From assembly GCA_021292105.1 (NCBI GenBank), contig CM037871.1, forward strand, positions 21,076,057 through 21,140,056: a DNA stretch of 64,000 bases, given 5' to 3'. This DNA is from Anadara kagoshimensis (Eukaryota; Mollusca; Bivalvia; Arcoida; Arcidae). Positions 31,501 through 41,651 of this stretch are shown one piece after another. The notes beneath the pieces were generated by a model, which searched no databases, was not told the origin of the DNA, and worked only from the letters and a program-made list of their open reading frames with translations. The first letter of the stretch is position 1. Each line of letters opens with the position of its first letter. The position numbers and the translations under genes were made by a program.

Positions 31501-34500
31501 TCCATTGGGAATGGGGCTGAATTTCGGCCCTAAATAGGCCCTTGATAAATCCCTGAAACCAGAAATAATATTTGAAATGAATCCTCACAGACTCTTGCCT
31601 TGATGTATAAATTGTTATGATATTATCCTCAAAAGCTGGTTCTCCTATGATTACAACTTTATAATTTTAATTTTAAAAGTTTAATGTTTAACCTGGACCT
31701 AGAAAAATCAAAACTGGATGAAATAAAGATGTAGAGTTAATATATTTTTAAATAAATTGAATTGCTAACTTTTCAGAGGAATAATAACAAAATCATCATT
31801 TACAGAAGTTCTTTTAGGAGGTTGGGGCCCAGTATGGGGATATTTTGGAGTTTTTAGCAGTATTTTGACAACATTTTTGGGGCAGATGATATCTCTCTTG
31901 GCAGCTTTTTATCCACTCAGTCACTCAGCAACCACTGCAGTAGCTGAGTTGGTAGTGTGCTTGCTCCGTAAGTGGGAGGTTGTGGGTTCGATCCCCAGCC
32001 AGGTCTGACCCAAGACTTGAAAGTGGGTAGTGACTGTTCTTTCCCCAAACACTCGGCATTACAAAATAAAAGTCACGGTTCTTTCGGATGGGAACTTAAA
32101 ATAAACGAGGTCCCATGTCAAGGTGGGCTTGGCACGATAAAGAACCCTGATGTATAATGCCATCAGTGCAATGCACAGGCAAAATGTCTGCACCTTCGCC
32201 TATAGCTGGCAATGTCTCTATATAAGCGATATATTCTTAACTGGGACATTAAACAGCATTACTCGACTCAACTCGACTCAACTCGACTCATTTTCATTAA
32301 CTTAGTCTTAAACTTTTGACAGGGACAAGTCTGTTTGGTGGTAGATCTATTAAGAAACTTTTGATGAATTAATGTTTGTTGCTGGCAAATACTACAAGTC
32401 ATGACAATTCTGACAATTTTGCTTCAGCAGTCAATGTGTATTTCTTGCTCTCAATATTGATGCAGTAATTCATCATTATCAATGAGAAATGGGGGGGGGG
32501 GGGGAGACTGGTGCTGGGGTTACTAAACAGCACCTTGGATCAATACAAACCATTGTCTTTATTGACTACTTACGGTGATATCTGCAACAAAAAAACATAT
32601 TGAAAACTAGGCAGTACATCAGCTTAAAGTGCTATGTTTGTAATTGTTCAGTGGATTTTCAAAACAAATTGTTATTTTTTCCTCTTTTTTTTTTTGAATT
32701 TTTCAGTGGATTGGAGAGTTAGAATTGTTATGTTAATGGTGAAGGAATGGGCAAAGTTTCATAGGATAAACAATGCACAATATCACACAATATCGGGCTA
32801 CAATCTGACTCTTATGCTTATCCATTACCTACAGAGTAAGTAGATTTTTAGACCTCCAGTAATGCACTCAGCTTGACTGAGTTGACATATCGCCCGACAC
32901 ACCTTTTATGTTCCGACACTGGCCGCCATCACGGTACCAATGCAGCGTCACGGTAACTAATGACTTACTAGTGTCAGTGACATCATTAATGGCACAATTC
33001 AGGCTGAGTTTTCATTCTTTTTGCGTGTTATTCAATTCAAGCATGACGGGCCTTTGTCGGAACATTGTGAGCATGGGCGGCGATTCGTCAGTTGAAACAT
33101 TCTAATGACAAGTGGAATTGTATTTACACTCGATACAGTGCCAAGTAGATTTTTTTGACATTCGTCATCCATGATTCTTATGAAATTGTCAAAATTTAAT
33201 AGTAGAATGGAAAAAAAAACCCATAAAATTACATCTTTTCCTAGTGTTTAGGTATGACTACTTGGTGACGAGTACACAGCAACTTATAACTTGCTACACA
33301 TGCTACAGTGCCAAGCAGTTTGAAAATTTTTTTATTCGAACTTTGATTTGGAGCCAAGAAATAGGAAAGTCCTTTTTATATGCCCATTTCTAGAAATGGT
33401 ATTATGGTAAACCAGTACATACCTCAGTACTAGACCACTGCGGTAGCTCAGTTGGTAGAGTGCTTGCTCCGTAAGTGGGAGGTTGTGGGTTCGAACCCCA
33501 GCCGGGTCTCAGCCAAGACTTGAAAGTGGGTAGTGACTGTTCTTTCCCCAACCACTCGGCATTACTAAATGAAAGTCTCGGTTCTTTCGGATGGGAACTT
33601 AAAATAAACGAGGTCCCGTGTCATGGTGGGCTTGGCACGCTAAAGAACCCTGCTGTTTTATGCCATCAGCGCAATGCACAGGCAAAATTTCTGCACATTC
33701 GCCTGTAGCTGGCGAGGTCTCGATATAAGTGAAATATTCTTGACTGTGACGTTAAACACCATTACTCACTCACTCACTCCTCTGTACTAGTTTGTCCTGG
33801 CTATTCCTTGTTGTCCTGGCTATTCCTCGAATATGGTTGAAGATATTTTGATTAAACTTGGTATATTGAAAGGCTTTTACTACACAAAGTTATCTCCCTT
33901 GCCTTAAAGGTATGATGGCATAATAAACATGTAACATAGAAACAACAATTGAAGAAAGAGGGAGATATTAAATTTGAGTTTTGTTCCGTCCTTCTGTTTG
34001 TCTGAAATTCTTGTCTGCGCTAATTCTCCAAAACTGTGAAGCACTATTTCACGAAACTTGCTGCAAATATCAACATATATACCAATATCGATAATCCGAG
34101 TTGGTTTGATAATTTTCCTGGGAGTTATTGCCCTTTGAACATAAGTGCAAATCACAAAAAAAACCTGCTGTTGGGGGATCCTAATTCACTGAATTTGCTT
34201 GTGTTTTCTATGTATGTTATTTGGTAGACATTTACATTAACTATTATATATGTATATATTTCAGTTTGCAACCCTCCAGTTTTACCTTCGTTACAGGTTT
34301 TGTATCCAGTAAGTAGCATTAAATTTTTATTGCATTCAATATAGACCTGTCAAAAATATAGCACTGAGCTAATGAAAAGGTATCAAGCTTGCCTGGTGAG
34401 TGGCTAAGATATCGATAACTAGCTGCTGAAATGCTACTGCATACAGTACAGACCTGTCAAAAGTTTAGCACTGAGCTAATGAAAAGGTATCAAGCTTGCC

Positions 34501-37500
34501 TGGCGAGTGGCTAAGATATCGATAACTAGCTGCTGAAATGCTACTGCATACAGTACAGACCTGTCAAAAGTTTAGCACTGAGCTAAGGAGTCGAGCTTGC
34601 CTGGCGAGTTGCTGAGATATCGATAGCTAGCTGCTGAAATGCTACTGCATACAGTACAGACCTGTCAAAAGTTTAGCACTGAGCTAATGAAAAGGTATCA
34701 AGCTTGCCTGGCGAGTGGCTAAGATATCGATAACTAGCTGCTGAAATGCTACTGCATACAGTACAGACCTGTCAAAAGTTTAGCACTGAGCTAAGGAGTC
34801 GAGCTTGCCTGGCGAGTGACTAAGATATCGATAACTAGCTGCTGAAATGCTACTGCATACAGTACAGACCTGTCAAAAGTTTAGCACTGAGCTAAGGAGT
34901 CGAGCTTGCCTGGCGAGTGACTAAGATATCGATAACTAGCTGCTGAAATGCTACTGCATACAGTACAGACCTGTCAAAAGTTTAGCACTGAGCTAAGGAG
35001 TCGAGCTTGCCTGGCGAGTTGCTGAGATATCGATAGCTAGCTGCTGAAATGCTACTGCATACAGTACAGACCTGTCAAAAGTTTAGCACTGAGCTAATGA
35101 AAAGGTATCAAGCTTGCCTGGCGAGTGGCTAAGATATCGATAACTAGCTGCTGAAATGCTACTGCATACAGTACAGACCTGTCAAAAGTTTAGCACTGAG
35201 CTAAGGAGTCGAGCTTGCCTGGCGAGTTTCTGAGATATCGATAGCTAGCTGCTGAAATGAGTCGAGCTTGCCTGGCGAGTTGCTAAGATATCGATAGCTA
35301 GCTGCTGAAATGAGTCGAGCTTGCCTGGCGAGTTGCTAAGATATCGATAGCTAGCTGCTGAAATGAGTCGAGCTTGCCTGGCGAGTTGCTAAGATATCGA
35401 TAGCTAGCTGCTGAAATGAGTCGAGCTTGCCTGGCGAGTTGCTAAGATATCGATAGCTAGCTGCTGAAATGCTGCTAAGAGATAGATAGCAGCTACTGAC
35501 AAGCTACCTGGATATAGCTAACATAGGGTTGAGAAGCAGCTACTGACAAGCTACCTGGATATAGCTAATATAGGGTTGAGAAGCAGCTACTGACAAGCTA
35601 CCTGGATATAGCTAATATAGGGTTGAGAAGCAGCTACTGACAAGCTACCTGGATATAGCTAATATAGGGTTGAGATGAGCTGCCAATTTGGCACTTATTC
35701 ATTCCCCTAGTGTTAAACTTTTGACAGGACAGTACTGTCAGTTACCCGTTAATAAATTCTGTTATGATTTAAATTGTAAAATTTGTGTCTCATGAGCTCA
35801 CCTGACCGAAAGGTCATGTGAGCGTATGGCATAGCGCAGCGTGTGTATGTGCGTGCGTGCGTGTGTGCATCATTAACACCTATTTTCGACATCTCCTCTG
35901 AAACTACAAGACAGATTTCAATGAAACTTGGTGAGAAGTATATATGGGCCGGTGCAATTCAGATTTGTTCGTGGCGTTGCCATGTCTACCATAACTAGGT
36001 CAAGGTGACCTAGGGATGCAAAAATCTTAAAAAATCTTCTTCTCCGAAAGTATTGATTGAAGAAAAAATCTGATGTGATATTTGGCTTCTCTAGGGTCTT
36101 AAGCCTATAGTTGTTCATTTTGTGAAATTCGGACCAAAAAATGGGTTACACGTTTTTGGGTTTAATTTAGAAAAAATCGTAAAATAGTTTCAAATTCTTA
36201 TAACTTGACTATTTGACCAGATAATGACATGGGGTTTTCAGTTTGACATTTTCTTGTTAGTATCTTCAAAATGAGGTCAAGGTCAATTGTGAAGGTCATG
36301 ACCTAATTTTTTTCACCTTTGATTATAATTATTATTTGGAAAACAATAAACTTTTTGTATAGGCATGTATATTAGAGTGTTGTAGGTATTGATACAACGC
36401 AGGGCTCCAAGTAGCGAGTAAATTACTCGCATATGCGACTAAAAATCAGATATGGCTAGTAAATTTCTGATGCACTCGCCAAACAGCGATCAATAAATAC
36501 AGAGGCTGCGACCGAAAAATTATTTTTTGTACTGAAAAGATTGTTTTATAACCAGGAGATGATCATGTAAACATCGTTTTTAGCCAAAAGATGATCATGT
36601 AAACAATGTAATTTGGTACACCTCGGCTGCTAGTGTTGTATACAGTTTGTTTATAGCCCCTGCTCATATATATACACAGGAACCCCGTCTGTGTTATGCA
36701 GGTCACACAAACGCTTGTAACTTATGATAATCCTTGCTAATATACAAACGTACAACGGATTGCACATTGCTATAGAAAACAACATGGCCAAACGAGCCAG
36801 CAGGACATAAGGGAAATTGTCCTCATTCGGTTTCGGCACACCATCCATTCCGAAATCAAAATGTGTTGCCGATAATGAACAACAAATGCCCACTGCCGCA
36901 TCAAGCGAGCCAAAGTTTTTAGCGAAATGGTGTAATGAATTTTCTCGGTTGTATGTATAGAATGCGCAATTGTTGTCAACAAAAATGAAGGTGGCCTACA
37001 AAGAATGGCCAGAAGACTTTGTTATGATCTGGATCTTGATGACAGTGATGATATGCGACTTCCGCTGGCACACAGTTATTTGTCAAATTTTATTATGCTT
37101 TCAATTTGAATTAAAAGTTTTACAAATTCAGCTTTTTTGTATCATTGCATGATCACGGGGAACTTTTGTTTTGGCGACCAAAATATTTAACCCTGGCTAG
37201 TAAATTTTGGCCTTGGCTAGTAAAAATAAAACATGGTAGCCAGAAGGCTAGTGAAAACCAAATCCTACTTGGAGCCCTGCAACGATCATTTTGATGTATA
37301 GAAAAAGGTCATGGGTTCAAAGTTCAAGGTCACAGATGCAAAACAATACTGAAATGGTTAATTATCTCGAAAACTATAAACTTTTTGTATAGGCATATAT
37401 ATAAGAATATTGTAGGTATTGATACAACGATCATTTTGATGTATAGAAAAAGGTCATGGGTTCAAAGGTCAAGGTCCAAATGTGAAACAATACCGAAATG

Positions 37501-40500
37501 GTTAATTATCTCGAAAACTATAAACTTTTTGTATAGGCATGTATATTAGAATGTTGTAGGTATTGATACAACGATCATTTTGATGTATAGAAAAAGGTTA
37601 TGGGTTCAAAGGTCAAGGTCACAGATGCGAATCAAACTATCTCTAAAACTATAAACTTCTCCTCTCAAATAACAGGGAGGGCTCTGTGGCTGCGTAGTCT
37701 AAAGTGCAAGCTTGCAGATCACAGTGTCTTTAAATGCCAAGGCTCTAATAGCACTTGGGACAGACCCTAGTGTGAGAAAGTTTACTAATGGTTGGTGGTT
37801 CTCTCGAGGTACTCTGGTTTCCTCCACCTTCCCTATACTGGCTGCCTGGATTTATTGAAAGATTTTTGACTAAGGCCTAACACACCAGTACTCAACACTA
37901 AACTCCAACAACTGGGCAAAATTAAATCATGTAACATATTTGATTTGAAATATTTTTGGTTGATACGATTCTTTGAAGATTTCTTCTCAGAAACTCTTAG
38001 GCTAAATGTCACCACATTTGGTGTGGAAAGTTCCAGGGTTGTTTAGATCAAAGTTTGTACGAGACTACCCTGTACGGTATTCAAGATGGCCACTATTACT
38101 ATAAATAGAAAATCTTTAAAATGGCCACTATTTTTACAGACTTTTGTTCAAATTTAATTTATAGAAGAAGACACCTGGTCATTTAACATACATAACATAC
38201 CTGCCAACTGTTTCGATTTTGGCAGAATCATTTCGAATTTATTAACGATTTTCCGCCTTCCGGTTTTATGCAAATAAATTCGGATTTGACACTCGTGCCT
38301 AGTCGGCAAGCTTTTGAAAAAGCTAATACTTGTTATTTGTGTTTATGCGAGCGTTGAATACAACCGTATCTAGTCTGAAACTCGTCGCATTCACCGCTCT
38401 TGTTGCAAATGCGTAATAGCATCGCAGTATTAAATTTTAATCAGGAACCAGTTGGTTCTCCACAATAAGCAGAAACTCTTCTGACAACAGCATGGACACC
38501 ATTTGTAAACAAACGATTGAACATGTCGGGTCAAAATACAACGAAAAAAAACCAAAGTTAAACAGAAAATTTTTTGAAAGTTATTCTGCAAAATATCCAG
38601 TAATGAAGTCCATGCTCGGAGAACATCATGTATTTTGTCAAATATGCAGGTCCGACATTGCAATATGCCACGGGGGACTGAATGATATCGTTAAACACGT
38701 GCGCACTAAAAAACATCTGTCAAATTTGTCTGAGGACTCTAAAAAAGTTACAGCTTATCATATTACTGATGTTATACTTGGAAGACTATCATCCATGGCA
38801 GAAGAATTGTTGTAACAGTTGAATATGTATTGTATGTTACACATGTGTCTGATGTAGCTAGCTAAATAGGAGGTGTTGTCTGACTTATTTGGTGGAAGTT
38901 CACATGCCATGTTCACTTGTCAGTTTCAATTTTTTTACTTTTCTTCTGGATTGTGATTTGGACATGGATTAGTATGTTTGTTTTTGATTGTCAAAAAAGT
39001 GAAAATCTTTAAGATTTCAGTAAGTAAATTTGATCTCTAGATTGCACCAGAATGCATATGAGAGCTTCAAATCTTCAAAAATTTTACAGGGGAGCATACC
39101 CCCCTAGCATGGCATGCATTTTTAGATTACGATTTTTCATCACAAAAGGTTGGCAGGTATGATGTAACAGGTTTTTCCAAGAAATATTTTTTTGACCCAA
39201 TTTTAGCAATTTATGCTAATGAGGTCAAATTTTAGACAATTCTTTAAAAATCTTCTTCTTAAAACTTACTTGGCCAATTAAATCCAAATTTGGTGTGGAA
39301 GGGCCCTAGGTGGGGTAGTTCAAAGTTTGTACAAGGCGATTCCATGCAATATCCAAGATGGCTGTCATCACTTTGGTAATATTGTATGAATATTAAAAAA
39401 AACAAAAATGGTCAATGTGAATTTTTGTTCTCTTGATTTTGTTCAAATTTGAATTCTAGAGACAAGATGCTGGCCATGGGGGAATTTCCTTAAACCTCAC
39501 ACAAATGATCTCTATGGGACAAGAGTATGCTGTTGACCAAGGTCATCACACATGTTTAAGTTTATCCATGGTGACAATATTTGGACCAGAAATGTTAAGG
39601 ACGAGAGTTATATGGGGGGACGGTTTCCATTTAAATTGTGCAGCATTTGGTTTGACCAAATGACCAGTTTATTTCAAAATAGTTTAGAAACCACTTACAT
39701 GTACATATAACAAACTGTATGGATATTTCAGTAAATCAAGTTTACATTTGCCCAGATCAGCATTACAAGCCTTTCTGGGCCTCTCTGCTTGCAAATGAAT
39801 TGTTGACTCTGGGATATTGCAAGCCTAGGCTTATCAAGGCACTAAAAGTTTTATGGCCATCATCACAGTATTGTTGATAGGTTTGATGTCTCTGTGTCCA
39901 GGATTGCCCTGATATATTTGACGTCCATAGTTCCATGTTCCTTTCACACAATTTTGATTACACACGTGGCAGGTGTAAACAGGAGGTGCTTACCCTTCCG
40001 GAGTATCTAGCTTCACTTCCCTGATGAAGTTCACGTATCTAACCTGACTTGTCAGTTCCAAAGTTTTTAATTTGCTTCTGGATGGTGATTTGGACATGGA
40101 TAATAAGTATGTTTGTTTTTGACTATATTACAGGATATGTTTAGTATGGCGACAGATATTAGTAAACTAAGGCTTGACCACAAATTAACCTATGACAGTA
40201 CAAATACAGACTCAGTAGGAGATCTTTTCTTTGGTTTTCTGGAGTATTATGCTCTTTATTTTAAGTAAGTATGTATGAATGAAAAATCAACAAGAGTTAC
40301 GTCCCTTATTGTTCTAATTCTTGATATGGATGGTGTCTGTGACTGATTTATGTGGGACATTTAGTCTCTGTCTTTCCAGGTGAGCTTATTGCACGGTGAA
40401 GCATGTGTGTTTTTGTGCGTAATCGTAGATCTTCTCCTCTGACACCACTGGGTGAATTGAAACCAAATTTGGAGTGGAAGGTTCCTTGGTAGAGTAGATT

Positions 40501-41606
40501 AAAGTTTGTACAAGTGATCCACCCCGTATGATATCCAAGGTGGATTTTAAAAAATAGTTTATGGCATCATATCTGTACCTAGTGACATCATATTGAAAAA
40601 TGTTTTATCATTTAATATAGAATTATTAATAACCTTTAGAATGATACCAAATTTAATGGGTATCTATTGCATTTAGGTGTAATAAATCAAAGATTCCCTG
40701 CCCCTACCAAGAAATGTGTTTTCGACAAATACGTTCAGGTGCTCTTAAAAAACAGGGATTTACAAAAAATGCCCAGGCCGAATTTTGTAAGAAATGCATT
40801 TTCATATTCTACTGATAATTGACTTTTAGAAACAAGTTTCAGACCTTTTGGCAAATAAAAGTCAAATAAACCTGTGTGAGCTGTGGGACTAGTATGATAT
40901 CCAAGGTGTCCGTGGTTTCTATAAATAACAAAATCATTAAAATGGACATTGTGGATATAATTTTCATCAAATTTGAAATATAGAAAGTAGATACCTGGCC
41001 ATTTAACATATCAATATTTAAAAATAACATAATCTTTGTTTACAATGATGAGATGCGTTTGTATATGTTGTAAACAATAGCATGTGTACCAGTGTGTCGG
41101 TCCAATCAAAATCTTGTTATTCTTTTAAAGAATGGTTGATTTAAAAACTAGACAATCCATAACCATTTGCAGAACTCTTGTTCTTTTTATAATTTGATTG
41201 TAATTTTTATTTTTAAGTTTTCAAGAAAATGCTATCAGTGTCAGACTTGGACATTCAGTTCCAAAGAAACAGTTTCAGACGAACGATAATAATCAAAATT
41301 GGAAGAATCCACTATGCGTAGAAGGTTTGTATAAATAATTAGCTCACCTGGACAGAGGCCACATAAGCTAATTTCATTGACATGACATATACATGTACAT
41401 ATGCATTCGCCAACTAAATATTCTTTTCCAAAATCATTTAAACTTCATTTGTTGTGAAAACACATCCCCACCCCTCTTGACTATAAACAATAAAACTGGA
41501 AAATACGAGCATTCTGATTTAAAAATTTGTTAACCAATTAAATTCTGATTTGGTTTTTAGCTCACCTTACCCAAAGTCATGTGATCTTATGATATAGCAC
41601 AGCGTG

Positions 41607-41651
<45 letters not shown>

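Larger units (their letters stand above)
37930..39480 (+). mobile_element. Decayed Helentron-like copy, split by a hAT element
   Basis: The parts 37930-38195 and 39162-39480 carry TTCTTCTCAGAAACT, ACATTTGGTGTGGAAAG and CAAGATGGCCACTATTACTA, which recur at 19130 and 40440-40560. The middle is a separate element. Confidence 0.55.

Noticed and set aside
33433-33505. A tRNA gene
   Set aside because: A and B boxes are present but the acceptor ends do not pair, and the same head recurs with a conserved SINE body at about ten places.
36651-36982. Minus-strand frames of 70-80 codons
   Set aside because: They are shadows of the plus-strand hAT-type N-terminal remnant inside 36400-37279.
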